In this document: one piece after another, positions 55,238-63,502 of the stretch
How positions within the stretch are numbered: the stretch's first letter is position 1
How the letters are laid out: each line of letters begins with the position of its first letter
Origin: Streptomyces pilosus
GTDB taxonomy: Bacteria; Actinomycetota; Actinomycetes; Streptomycetales; Streptomycetaceae
Reading direction: 5' to 3'
Length of the DNA stretch: 64,000 nucleotides
Assembly (NCBI RefSeq): GCF_014649835.1
Contig: NZ_BMTU01000006.1
Coordinates: forward strand, 310,001-374,000
Notes under the pieces: generated by a model
Told to the model about the DNA's origin: nothing
The model's database searches: none
What the model saw: the letters and a program-made list of their open reading frames with translations, nothing else
Made by a program: the position numbers and the translations under genes

Positions 55238-56446
55238 ATGGACCTGCTGAACACGCTGGTGGACAAGGGGCTTCGGCGCGAGACGCCGACCCGCGCGGAA
55301 GCACTGGCCGTCCTCGCGACGTCCGACGACGACCTGCTCGACGTGGTGGCCGCGGCCGGGAAGGTGCGGCGGCACTGGTTCGGCCGGCGGGTGAAACTCA
55401 ACTATCTCGTCAACCTCAAGTCCGGTCTGTGCCCTGAGGACTGCTCCTACTGTTCCCAGCGGCTCGGCTCCAAGGCCGACATCCTGAAGTACACCTGGCT
55501 CAAGCCCGACGAGGCCTCCGAGGCCGCCGCCGCGGGCCTGGCCGGGGGCGCCAAGCGGGTGTGCCTGGTGGCGAGCGGCAGGGGTCCGACCGACCGTGAC
55601 GTGGACCGGGTCTCGGACACCATCAAGGCGATCAAGGACCGGAACGAGGACGTCGAGGTGTGCGCCTGCCTCGGCCTGCTCTCCGACGGCCAGGCGGAGC
55701 GGCTGCGGGAGGCGGGCGCCGACGCCTACAACCACAACCTCAACACGTCCGAGTCGACCTACGGGGACATCACGTCCACGCACACGTACGCCGATCGGGT
55801 GGACACCGTGCGGAAGGCGCACGCGGCCGGTCTGTCCGCCTGCTCCGGGCTGATCGCCGGCATGGGCGAGTCCGACGACGACCTGGTCGACGTGGTCTTC
55901 TCGCTGCGCGAGCTGGACCCGGACTCGGTACCGGTCAACTTCCTGATCCCGTTCGAGGGGACGCCGCTCGCCAAGGAGTGGAACCTGACCCCCCAGCGGT
56001 GCCTCAGGATCCTCGCGATGGTGCGGTTCGTCTGCCCGGACGTCGAGGTGCGGATCGCCGGCGGCCGTGAGGTCCACCTGCGCACGATGCAGCCGCTCGC
56101 GCTGCACCTGGCCAACTCCATCTTCCTCGGCGACTACCTCACCAGCGAGGGCCAGGCCGGCAAGGCGGACCTGGAGATGATCGCGGACGCCGGGTTCGAG
56201 GTGGAGGGCGCCGGCCAGGTGACGCTGCCCGAGCACCGCGCGGGCGGCGGCTGCGGGTCGCACGAGGGCGGCGGCTGCGGGCCCCATGAAGGTGGCGGCT
56301 GCGGGTCGCACGAGGGCGGCGGCGTGTGCGGTTCGGCGACCGCCGCGGAGGCGGGGCCCGGCGGGAGCGCGGCCGAGGAGCCGCGCACCGACCTGGTCGC
56401 CGTGCGCCGCCGGGGCGCCGGGACGGACCTCGCGCCCAATGCCTGA
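55238..56446 (+). CDS. bioB: Biotin synthase with Cys/His-rich C-terminal extension
   Basis: 402 aa from the ATG at 55238; typical BioB is about 320-350. Radical-SAM enzyme inserting sulfur into dethiobiotin. The 4Fe-4S ligands are Cys65, Cys69 and Cys72 (CPEDCSYC). YNHNLNTSE, SGLIAGMGE and RIAGGREVHLR complete the fold, with the Arg of the 2Fe-2S site in the last motif. After about residue 330 comes an unusual tail with three near-perfect GGGCG[SP]HE repeats (336-359), another GGGVCGS, then a disordered end. The tail could bind Fe, Zn or Ni. It overlaps bioA by 8 bp. Confidence 0.95.
   Translation: MDLLNTLVDKGLRRETPTRAEALAVLATSDDDLLDVVAAAGKVRRHWFGRRVKLNYLVNLKSGLCPEDCSYCSQRLGSKADILKYTWLKPDEASEAAAAGLAGGAKRVCLVASGRGPTDRDVDRVSDTIKAIKDRNEDVEVCACLGLLSDGQAERLREAGADAYNHNLNTSESTYGDITSTHTYADRVDTVRKAHAAGLSACSGLIAGMGESDDDLVDVVFSLRELDPDSVPVNFLIPFEGTPLAKEWNLTPQRCLRILAMVRFVCPDVEVRIAGGREVHLRTMQPLALHLANSIFLGDYLTSEGQAGKADLEMIADAGFEVEGAGQVTLPEHRAGGGCGSHEGGGCGPHEGGGCGSHEGGGVCGSATAAEAGPGGSAAEEPRTDLVAVRRRGAGTDLAPNA
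56243..56314 (+). repeat. Three 24-bp repeats encoding GGGCGxHE
   Basis: Three consecutive 24-bp units in the bioB frame encode GGGCGSHE, GGGCGPHE and GGGCGSHE. The middle unit differs at a few silent and one non-silent position, so the array is not brand new and the Cys and His are maintained. Confidence 0.9.
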
Positions 56447-57719
56447 GCGATCCGTCGCCGAACTGCTGGAGCTCGACCGGCGGCACGTGTGGCATCCGTA
56501 CGGGCCCATGCCGGGCCGTCAGGAACCGCTCGTCGTGGAGGCGGCGAGCGGGGTGCGGCTGAGGCTCGCCGACGGATCGGGCGAACTGGTCGACGGGATG
56601 TCGTCCTGGTGGTCGGCGATCCACGGCTACAACCACCCGGTGCTCAACGAGGCCGCGCGCGGGCAGTTGGAGCGGATGAGCCATGTGATGTTCGGCGGGC
56701 TCACCCACGAGCCCGCCGTGCGGCTGGCGAAGCTCCTTGTCGACATGTCGCCGGACGGTCTGGAGCACGTGTTCCTCGCCGACTCCGGGTCCGTGTCGGT
56801 CGAGGTCGCGGTGAAGATGTGCCTGCAGTACTGGCGTTCGCTGGGCCGGCCGGAGAAGCGGCGGCTGCTGACCTGGCGGGGCGGCTACCACGGCGACACC
56901 TGGCAGCCGATGTCGGTGTGCGATCCCGAGGGCGGGATGCACGAGCTGTGGAGCGGGGTGCTGCCCCGTCAGCTCTTTGCCGGCGCGCCGCCCGCGGAAT
57001 ACGAGGAGTCCTACGCCGACCACCTGCGGGAGACGGTGGAGCGCCACGCGGGTGAACTGGCGGCGGTGATCGTGGAGCCGGTGGTGCAGGGCGCGGGCGG
57101 GATGCGGTTCCACTCCCCCGCGTATCTGCGGGTGCTGCGCGAGGTGTGCGACGAGCACGACGTGCTGCTGGTGTTCGACGAGATCGCGACGGGGTTCGGG
57201 CGGACCGGCGCGCTGTTCGCGGCGGAGCACGCGGCGGTGACACCGGACGTGATGTGCGTGGGCAAGGCGCTGACCGGCGGTTACCTGACCATGGCGGCGA
57301 CGCTGTGCACCGGGCGGGTGGCCGAGGGCATCTCGCGCGGTGAGGTGCCGGTGCTGGCGCACGGTCCGACGTTCATGGCCAATCCGCTGGCCGCGGCCGT
57401 GGCCTGCGCCTCGATCGGGCTGCTGCTCGGGCAGGACTGGCTCGCGGAGGTCAAGCGGATCGAGACGGGGCTGCGGGACGGACTGGCGCCGGCGGCCGGG
57501 CTGCCCGGCGTGCGGGAGGTACGGGTGCTGGGCGCCATCGGGGTCGTCCAGCTCGATCACGCCGTCGACATGGCGGCGGCCACTCGGGCGGCGGTGCGTG
57601 AGGGAGTGTGGCTGCGGCCGTTCCGCGACCTGATCTACACCATGCCGCCCTACGTGACGGGTGACGCGGACGTGGCGCGCATCGCCCGCGCGGTGTGCGC
57701 GGCGGCGGAGGAGGGATGA
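56439..57719 (+). CDS. bioA: Adenosylmethionine-8-amino-7-oxononanoate aminotransferase
   Basis: 426 aa from the ATG overlapping the end of bioB. Class III PLP aminotransferase using SAM as amino donor to make DAPA. Signatures: HVWHPYGPM at the N-terminus, VDGMSSWWSAIHGYNHP (characteristic BioA Trp-Trp), ADSGSVSVEVAVKMCLQYW, YHGDTWQPMSVCDPEGGMH, LVFDEIATGFGRTG, and the Schiff-base Lys in VMCVGKALTGGYLTMAATL. Length is normal. Followed one base later by bioD. Confidence 0.96.
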   Translation: MPERSVAELLELDRRHVWHPYGPMPGRQEPLVVEAASGVRLRLADGSGELVDGMSSWWSAIHGYNHPVLNEAARGQLERMSHVMFGGLTHEPAVRLAKLLVDMSPDGLEHVFLADSGSVSVEVAVKMCLQYWRSLGRPEKRRLLTWRGGYHGDTWQPMSVCDPEGGMHELWSGVLPRQLFAGAPPAEYEESYADHLRETVERHAGELAAVIVEPVVQGAGGMRFHSPAYLRVLREVCDEHDVLLVFDEIATGFGRTGALFAAEHAAVTPDVMCVGKALTGGYLTMAATLCTGRVAEGISRGEVPVLAHGPTFMANPLAAAVACASIGLLLGQDWLAEVKRIETGLRDGLAPAAGLPGVREVRVLGAIGVVQLDHAVDMAAATRAAVREGVWLRPFRDLIYTMPPYVTGDADVARIARAVCAAAEEG

Positions 57720-57720
57720 C

Positions 57721-58437
57721 ATGCCGGTGATGGTGATCACGGGCACCGGCACCGAGGTCGGCAAGACGGTGGTGACCGCGGCGGTCGCCGCGGCGGCGCT
57801 GGCGGCGGGCCGGTCGGTGGCCGTCCTGAAGGCGGCGCAGACGGGTGTGCGGCCGGACGAGCCGGGCGACGCCGAGGAGGTCGCGCGGCTCGCCGGGGCG
57901 GTGACGACGGCCGAGCCGGCCCGCTACCCCGAGCCGTTGGCGCCCGCCACGGCGGCCCGCCGGGCGGGGCGCGCCCCCGTGCGTCCGCACGAGGTCGCGG
58001 AACGGGCCGCCGAGCTGGCCGCCGGGCACGATCTGGTGCTGGTGGAGGGCGCGGGCGGGCTGCTCGTACGGTTCGACGCGGCCGGCGGGACGCTGGCGGA
58101 CGCGGCGGCACTGCTGGCCGCGCCGGTCCTGGTGGTGGCCCCCGCCGGGCTCGGCACCCTCAACGCCACAGAGCTGACGGTCCGCGAGCTGCGCGGGCGG
58201 GGGCTGGAGGCGGCGGGTGTGGTGATCGGCAGCTGGCCCGGCGAGCCGGATCTGGCGGCGCGCTGCAATCTGCTGGACCTGCCGGACGTGACCGGGGTTC
58301 CGCTCCTGGGTGCCGTACCGGCCGGGGCGGGCGCCCTCGACCCCGCCACCTTCCGCGCGTCGGCACGTGACTGGCTGGCCCCCCGTCTGGAGGGCCGCTG
58401 GGACGCCGGGGCCTTCCGGACACGCGAGGCCCCCTGA
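57721..58437 (+). CDS. bioD: Dethiobiotin synthetase
   Basis: 238 aa; GGAGGAGG lies upstream within bioA's end, one base between the genes. ATP-dependent ring closure of DAPA with CO2. P-loop TGTGTEVGKTVVTAAV (about 7-22), KAAQTGV with the substrate Lys, VEGAGGLLVRFD and VVAPAGLGTLNATELTVRELRGRG. The last gene of bioBAD. Substrate-side acidic and Ala-rich composition is normal for the family in actinobacteria. Confidence 0.96.
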   Translation: MPVMVITGTGTEVGKTVVTAAVAAAALAAGRSVAVLKAAQTGVRPDEPGDAEEVARLAGAVTTAEPARYPEPLAPATAARRAGRAPVRPHEVAERAAELAAGHDLVLVEGAGGLLVRFDAAGGTLADAAALLAAPVLVVAPAGLGTLNATELTVRELRGRGLEAAGVVIGSWPGEPDLAARCNLLDLPDVTGVPLLGAVPAGAGALDPATFRASARDWLAPRLEGRWDAGAFRTREAP

Positions 58438-58537
58438 CGGCGGCGGGACGCCGCGTGGCACCCGCGTGGCGTCGGCCGGGATTCGCCGGAGGGGGCCGGG
58501 GGGAGAATCGCCGTAGGTCCCTTCCGGGGAGGTCCTC

Positions 58538-59239
58538 ATGCAGCTACGGTCCGCCCGAACCGCGAGAGCGACGCGGGACCCCGTGCACCACCCCGTGTTC
58601 GCCCGCATCTACGCCCGGGCCAGCGTCGCCGCCGAGACCCGCATGGGGATGGCGCGGGTGCGCGACAGCCTGCTCGGCGGACTGTCCGGGCGGGTGATCG
58701 AGGTCGGCGCGGGCAACGGCCTCAACTTCGCGCACTACCCGGGCGCCGTCTCGGAGGTCGTCGCCATCGAACCGGAGCGGGAGCTGCGGGCGCTGGCCGT
58801 GGAGGCCGCCCTCCGGGCCCGGGTTCCGGTGGACGTGGCGCCGGGTGTGGCGGAGGCGCTGCCGGTCAAGAGCGAGGCGTTCGACGCGGCGGTGTTCTCG
58901 CTGGTGCTGTGCAGCGTGCGGGACGTGGCGCGGGCGCTCGCGGAGGCACGGCGGGTGCTGCGGCCGGGCGGTGAGGTGCGGTTCTTCGAGCACGGCCGGG
59001 GCGGCGGTCCGGTCATGCGCCTCACCCAGCGGACGCTGGACCGCACGCTGTGGCCTCCGCTGGCCGGGGGCTGCCACGTGGCGCGGGACCCGGTCGGCGC
59101 GCTGCGCGGGGCGGGGTTCGAACTCGGCCCCTACCGGCGGATGACGATGCCGGAGAAGGGGCCGGTGCTGCCCCAGTCGTACTGCGTTCTCGGCACCGCC
59201 TGGCGGCCGGCGGACGAGACGGCGGAAGCCCGGCGCTGA
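58538..59239 (+). CDS. Class I SAM-dependent methyltransferase
   Basis: 233 aa. Motif I VIEVGAGNGLNFAHYPG (about 53-69) binds SAM; AIEPERELRALAVEAALRARVPVDVAPGVAEALPVKSEAFDAAVFSLVLCSVRDVARALAEARRVLRPGGEVRFFEHGR carries motifs II-IV. The C-terminal part (QRTLDRTLWPPLAGGCHVARDPVGALRGAGFE) resembles the METTL7/UbiE-like group that acts on thiols or small lipophiles. AGGTC spacing before the ATG is modest. Stand-alone gene with its own terminator; substrate unknown. Confidence 0.88.
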   Translation: MQLRSARTARATRDPVHHPVFARIYARASVAAETRMGMARVRDSLLGGLSGRVIEVGAGNGLNFAHYPGAVSEVVAIEPERELRALAVEAALRARVPVDVAPGVAEALPVKSEAFDAAVFSLVLCSVRDVARALAEARRVLRPGGEVRFFEHGRGGGPVMRLTQRTLDRTLWPPLAGGCHVARDPVGALRGAGFELGPYRRMTMPEKGPVLPQSYCVLGTAWRPADETAEARR

Positions 59240-59245
59240 TCACCG

Positions 59246-59270
59246 CCCCGGCCGCGCTGCCCGGCCGGGG
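59246..59270 (+). terminator. Hairpin after the methyltransferase
   Basis: CCCCGGCCG / CGGCCGGGG, 9-bp perfect stem with a 7-nt loop, 6 bp after the stop. Confidence 0.7.
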
Positions 59271-59450
59271 TGTCCTGCGCGGCCCTCGCCCCTCCTCACG
59301 GAGGGACGCTCCGGTACGGCCTCACGACCAGAAAGGTGCCCCTTACACCCGCTCCGGGAGCAGGACTCACGGGGGATGTCGGACGTGGGCGCGGTCACAC
59401 TACCCTCGGCGCGACAGCCACGACCGGACGTCCATGCGGAGGAGGCGGCC

Positions 59451-60242
59451 TTGTCCACATCTGCTGCGGAGCGCGCCCCGGGCGTCGCGCCGGGTGACGG
59501 GTTCGCGGCCCGCGCCCGCGGCCTGACCAAGGCGTACGGGACGGGCGAGACGACCGTCCTCGCCCTGGACTCGGTGGACGTGGACATCGCGCGCGGCCGG
59601 TTCACCGCGGTGATGGGTCCCTCGGGTTCGGGGAAGTCCACGCTGATGCACTGCCTGGCGGGTCTGGACACCGTCTCGGCCGGACAGGTGTGGCTGGGCG
59701 ACACCGAGATCACGGGGCTGAAGGACCAGGAGCTGACCCGGCTGCGGCGGGACCGGATCGGGTTCATGTTCCAGTCGTTCAACCTCATCCCGACCCTGAA
59801 CGCGCGCGAGAACATCACGCTGCCCATCGACATCGCGGGCCGCCGGCCCGACGGTGAGTGGCTGGACCGGGTCATCGACACGCTGGGCCTGCGGGACCGG
59901 CTGCGGCACCGGCCCGCGCAGCTGTCGGGCGGTCAGCAGCAGCGGGTGGCCTGCGCGCGGGCCCTGGCCTCACGGCCGGAACTGATCTTCGCGGACGAGC
60001 CGACCGGCAACCTCGACTCACGGGCCGGTCTGGAGGTGCTGGGCTTCCTGCGCGAGTCCGTGGACCGGCTGGGCCAGACGGTCGTCATGGTCACCCACGA
60101 CCCGGGGGCGGCCGCCCACTCCGACCTGGTCCTCTTCCTCGCGGACGGCAGGATCGTGGACGAGATGCGGCAGCCCACGGCGGAGTCGGTACTGGAACGG
60201 ATGAAGCGCTTCGACATGTCCCGGGCGGCCGGGAAGGACTGA
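59451..60242 (+). CDS. ABC transporter ATP-binding protein (MacB/LolD type), permease lost
   Basis: 263 aa from the TTG at 59451, preceded by GGAGGAGG at ideal distance; an upstream ATG at 59376 is possible. Walker A GPSGSGKST, Q-loop MFQSFNLIP, signature LSGGQQQRVACARAL, Walker B LIFADEPT and the H-loop His (MVTHD) are all intact. The group pairs with an FtsX/MacB permease normally encoded immediately downstream. Here only the permease's first codons and last codons remain, so the ATPase has no adjacent partner and may be functionless or serve another permease. Confidence 0.93.
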   Translation: MSTSAAERAPGVAPGDGFAARARGLTKAYGTGETTVLALDSVDVDIARGRFTAVMGPSGSGKSTLMHCLAGLDTVSAGQVWLGDTEITGLKDQELTRLRRDRIGFMFQSFNLIPTLNARENITLPIDIAGRRPDGEWLDRVIDTLGLRDRLRHRPAQLSGGQQQRVACARALASRPELIFADEPTGNLDSRAGLEVLGFLRESVDRLGQTVVMVTHDPGAAAHSDLVLFLADGRIVDEMRQPTAESVLERMKRFDMSRAAGKD

Positions 60243-60247
60243 GCGCC

Positions 60248-60487
60248 GTGCTGCGGGCCACGCCGGGGAGCTTCCTCGCGCGCGGGACCGGAGCATGACC
60301 GGATCGTCCCCTGCCGTACCTGCTCCCGGGCGGCCGTGGCGGGCAGCGCGGCGGCCCTGCGCCGCCGGCGCCGCGGGCGTCGGGGGTGAACGTGCCGGAG
60401 GCCCTCGCGCACCTGTGGGCGCGCCGGCCGTCCGGATCGTGGAATCGCGCGCCGGCCGCACCCCCACGTGCTGGGATCGGCACATGA
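60248..60487 (+). pseudogene. Remnant of the FtsX-type ABC permease, internally deleted
   Basis: Directly after the ATPase a GTG opens VLRATPGSFLAR, which matches the standard start of these permeases (MLRAT..SFLARK), then stops at 60296. At 60386, in the same frame, VNVPEALAHL matches the conserved C-terminus (...VNVLEALAHQ) and runs to a TGA at 60485-60487 that overlaps the next gene's ATG. Just before it, a frame-shifted AGSAAALRRRRR stretch recalls the ...AALxPARRAAR segment. The roughly 2 kb middle with all membrane helices is missing. Confidence 0.6.
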
Positions 60488-60909
60488 GTGAACCGCGTGT
60501 ACGGGCCGCCGGGCCCGAGGACCTCGACCGGGTATTGGCCTTCTGGAAGGTGGCCGCCGAGGGCACGAGCATCAGTGACGACCGGGCCGGCGTGGAGCTG
60601 CTGGTCGCGCGCGATCCCGGTGCGCTGCTCCTGGCCGAGGAGGACGGCGAGCTCGCCGGTACGGTGATCGCGGGCTTCGACGGCTGGCGCTGTCACCTCT
60701 ACCGGCTGGCCGTGCACCCGGACCGCCGCCGCCGGGGCATCGGCTCGGCGCTGCTGGCCGCCGCGGAGGAGAGGTTCGCCGGGCTCGGCGGGCGGCGCGC
60801 GGACGCGATGGTGCTGCAGCGCAACGAGACCGCGCACCATGCCTGGGCCGCGGCGGGGTATACGCCGGAGGAACGGTGGCGGCGCTGGGTGAAGCCACTG
60901 ACCGGATGA
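60484..60909 (+). CDS. GNAT-family N-acetyltransferase
   Basis: 141 aa from the ATG that overlaps the permease relic's stop (ATGA). Acetyl-CoA motif A is clear: LYRLAVHPDRRRRGIGSALLAAAEERF (about 73-98), followed by motif B VLQRNETAHHAWAAAGYTPEERWRRWVKPL. The N-terminus (VRAAGPEDLDRVLAFWKVAAEGTSISDD) is typical of a group of small actinobacterial acetyltransferases with unknown acceptors. Its former coupling to the ABC transporter suggests it was once part of that operon. Confidence 0.9.
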   Translation: MSEPRVRAAGPEDLDRVLAFWKVAAEGTSISDDRAGVELLVARDPGALLLAEEDGELAGTVIAGFDGWRCHLYRLAVHPDRRRRGIGSALLAAAEERFAGLGGRRADAMVLQRNETAHHAWAAAGYTPEERWRRWVKPLTG

Positions 60910-61066
60910 TCCACGGCCCCGGCCGTTCTTTACTGTTGCCTCGGCCCGGACGGGCCACTCGTTCCTCCATGAAAGGTTGTGTGCGTCCGCCCATGGGCGA
61001 GCCCCCGGTCCCACGTCATCGAGCATCTGTTCCCGTCCTGTCCGACCATGGGAACGAGGTGACCCG
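60910..61066 (+). other. 157-nt leader before the first CNNM-type gene
   Basis: No known RNA class was recognised. It contains GTTCCC-N15-GGGAAC (about 61029-61055) ending just before the GAGGTG ribosome site, plus a CGGCCCCGGCCG palindrome near 60917. An in-frame 33-codon ORF (60969-61070) overlaps the next start by ATGA but has no ribosome site. The stem near the start could influence translation. Confidence 0.3.
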
Positions 61067-62434
61067 ATGACCGAAGTGCTCCTCCTGCTGGCGGCGATCC
61101 TGCTCTCGCTCGCCTGCGGCGCGTTCGTCGCGGCCGAGTTCTCCCTCACCACGGTGGAGCGGAGCGAGCTGGAACGCGCCGTCGAACGCGGTGAGCGGGG
61201 AGCCGCGGGTGCCCTCAAGGCCGTACGGAGCCTGACCTTCCAGCTCTCCGGCGCGCAGCTCGGCATCACGGTCACCAACCTGGTGATCGGCATGCTGGCG
61301 GAGCCGTCGATCGCGGCGCTGCTCGCGGGCCCGCTGCAGGGCCTCGGCGTCTCCGGCTCCGTGGCGCGCTCCCTGGCCCTGGTGATCGGCACGGCCCTGT
61401 CGACCGTGTTCCTGATGGTGGTCGGCGAACTGGTACCGAAGAACTGGGCGATCTCCTCGCCGCTGGCCGTGGCCAAGCGGGTCGGCAACGCCCAGCGCTG
61501 GTTCAGCGTCGCCTTCCGGCCGTTCATCACCCACCTGAACAACACGGCCAACCGCCTGGTGCGGCGCCTCGGCCTCGAACCGGCCGAGGAACTGGAGTCC
61601 GCGCGCGGGCCGCAGGAACTGGCCGCGCTCGCCCGGCACTCCGCGAAGGAGGGCGTGCTGGAGCCGGACACCGCCGAGCTGTTCGTCCGCACCCTGAACC
61701 TCGCGGACCTCACCGCGGAGAACGTGATGACCCCGCGCGTCCAGGTCATCGCCCTGGAGGTGCGGGCGACCTGCGAGGACGTGCTGAACGTGACCCGGGC
61801 GACCGGACTGTCCCGGTTCCCCGTCTACCGCGAGACCCTGGACGCCGTCGTCGGCACCGCGCACGTCAAGGACGTCCTGGCGCTGCCCGCGGAGCGCCGC
61901 GCCCGGGTGCCGGTGTCGGAGCTGATGCGGGAACCGCTGCTGGTCCCCGGGTCGCTGACGGTCGACCGTCTCCTCGACCGGCTGTCCGGGCGGCGCACCA
62001 TGGCCGTGGTGATCGACGAGTACGGCGGCACGGCGGGGGTGGCCACCCTGGAGGACATCGTCGAAGAGGTCGTCGGCGAGGTGCGGGACGAGCACGACCC
62101 GCACGAGACCCCCGACCTGGCCCGGGAGGGCACCGACGAGGACGGGCGGACGCTGTTCTCGGCCGACGGGGCCGCGCGCCTGGACCAGCTCGCCCGGGTC
62201 GGCCTGCGCGCGCCGGAGGGGCCCTACGAGACGCTCGCCGGGCTGGTGGCCGCGCGGCTGGGGCGGATCCCCGACGCCGGTGACGCCCTGGAGGTGGCGG
62301 GCTGGCGGCTCGAAGTGGTGGACGCCTCCGGCCGCCGCGCGGCGCGCGTCCTGCTGCACGCGCCCGCCGGCGACGGACCCGCGACGGAAGCGCGGAACGC
62401 GGGGACCAAGGACGACGAGGGGGCACGGCGATGA
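61067..62434 (+). CDS. CNNM/CorC-type (hemolysin C family) membrane protein
   Basis: 455 aa from the ATG at 61067 with GAGGTG 5 nt before it. The N-terminal DUF21 transmembrane domain (EVLLLLAAILLSLACGAFVAAEFSLTTVERSELE, GITVTNLVIGMLAEPSIAALLAG, LALVIGTALSTVFLMVVGELVPKNWAISSP) precedes a CBS pair (NVMTPRVQVIALE, GLSRFPVYRETLDAVVGTAHVKDVLAL, VIDEYGGTAGVATLEDIVEEVVGEV) and a C-terminal CorC/HlyC domain. The family is implicated in Mg2+/divalent export or homeostasis. The overlapping second copy suggests a heterodimer. Confidence 0.93.
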   Translation: MTEVLLLLAAILLSLACGAFVAAEFSLTTVERSELERAVERGERGAAGALKAVRSLTFQLSGAQLGITVTNLVIGMLAEPSIAALLAGPLQGLGVSGSVARSLALVIGTALSTVFLMVVGELVPKNWAISSPLAVAKRVGNAQRWFSVAFRPFITHLNNTANRLVRRLGLEPAEELESARGPQELAALARHSAKEGVLEPDTAELFVRTLNLADLTAENVMTPRVQVIALEVRATCEDVLNVTRATGLSRFPVYRETLDAVVGTAHVKDVLALPAERRARVPVSELMREPLLVPGSLTVDRLLDRLSGRRTMAVVIDEYGGTAGVATLEDIVEEVVGEVRDEHDPHETPDLAREGTDEDGRTLFSADGAARLDQLARVGLRAPEGPYETLAGLVAARLGRIPDAGDALEVAGWRLEVVDASGRRAARVLLHAPAGDGPATEARNAGTKDDEGARR

Positions 62435-63444
62435 CCGTCGTACAGCTGCTGATCGGACTGGCGACCCTGGTCGTCAACGCCTTCTTCGTGGGCGCCGAGT
62501 TCGCCCTGATCTCGGTGCGCCGCAGCCAGATCGAGCCGTACGCCGACCAGGGCGACCGGCGCGCCAGGAGTGTGCTGTGGGGCCTCGAGCACGTGTCGGC
62601 GCTGATGGCGGCCGCGCAGCTCGGCATCACCCTGTGCACGCTCGTCCTCGGCGTCGTCGCCGAACCGGCGATCGCGCACCTGCTCGAACCGGTCTTCCAC
62701 GCGGTGGGTGTCCCCGACGGCGCCGGGCACGCCGTGTCGTTCGTGATCGCGCTGACGCTCGCCACGTACCTGCACATGCTGCTCGGGGAGATGGTGCCGA
62801 AGAACGTCGCCCTCGCCGAGCCGGTGCGCACCGCGCTGCTGCTCGGTCCGCCCCTGGTGACGCTGTCCCGTGCGCTGCGTCCGGTGATCTTCACGGTCAA
62901 CGCGTTCGCCAACACGCTGCTGCGGCTGCTGCGGGTCGAGACGCGTGACGAGGTGGTGGCGTCCTTCTCGGACGCCGAGCTGGCCCAGATCGTGAAGGAC
63001 TCCGGCGAGGCGGGACTGATCGACGACCGGGCGCAGGAGCGGCTGCACGACGCGCTGGAACTGGGCCGCCGTCCCGTGCGGGACGTGGTGATGCCGCTGG
63101 AACGGGTGGTCTACGCGCGCGTGGGCGTCACCCCGGAGGGGCTGGAGCGGCTGTCGGCCGAGACCGGCTTCTCCCGGTTCCCGGTGGTCGACGAGCAGCG
63201 GCGGATCGTCGGCTACCTGCACGTGAAGGACGCCCTGGACGCCTCCCCGCGCGACACCCCGTTCCGGACGGCGGACATGCGGGCCATCGCCCGGGTGCGG
63301 GAGAGCACGCCGATGGACGACGTCCTCACCGCCATGCGCCGCAGCCGGACGCACCTGGCGGCCGTCCTCGGGACGGACGGGCGGCTGGCGGGCCTGGTGA
63401 CGATGGAGGACGTGCTGCAGGAGCTGTTCGGACAGCGGGCCTGA
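62431..63444 (+). CDS. Second CNNM/CorC-type membrane protein, lacking the C-terminal CorC domain
   Basis: 337 aa, start overlapping the previous stop (ATGA). DUF21 membrane domain (VQLLIGLATLVVNAFFVGAEFALISVRRSQIE, LGITLCTLVLGVVAEPAIAHLLEP, SFVIALTLATYLHMLLGEMVPKNVALAEP) and a CBS pair (VVMPLERVVYARVG, GFSRFPVVDEQRRIVGYLHVKDALDA, AVLGTDGRLAGLVTMEDVLQELFG). It ends right after the CBS domains, so unlike its neighbour it has no CorC_HlyC module. Tandem long plus short copies are a recurring actinobacterial arrangement. Confidence 0.93.
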   Translation: MTVVQLLIGLATLVVNAFFVGAEFALISVRRSQIEPYADQGDRRARSVLWGLEHVSALMAAAQLGITLCTLVLGVVAEPAIAHLLEPVFHAVGVPDGAGHAVSFVIALTLATYLHMLLGEMVPKNVALAEPVRTALLLGPPLVTLSRALRPVIFTVNAFANTLLRLLRVETRDEVVASFSDAELAQIVKDSGEAGLIDDRAQERLHDALELGRRPVRDVVMPLERVVYARVGVTPEGLERLSAETGFSRFPVVDEQRRIVGYLHVKDALDASPRDTPFRTADMRAIARVRESTPMDDVLTAMRRSRTHLAAVLGTDGRLAGLVTMEDVLQELFGQRA

Positions 63445-63502
63445 GCGTGAGGGAACCCGACCGACCGCCGGGTATGTGCCAGGGGATACCATCTCCCTCG
63501 CC

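Noticed and set aside
60969..61070. 33-codon ORF overlapping the CNNM start by ATGA
   Set aside because: No ribosome site and no recognisable composition; kept only as a note in the leader entry.
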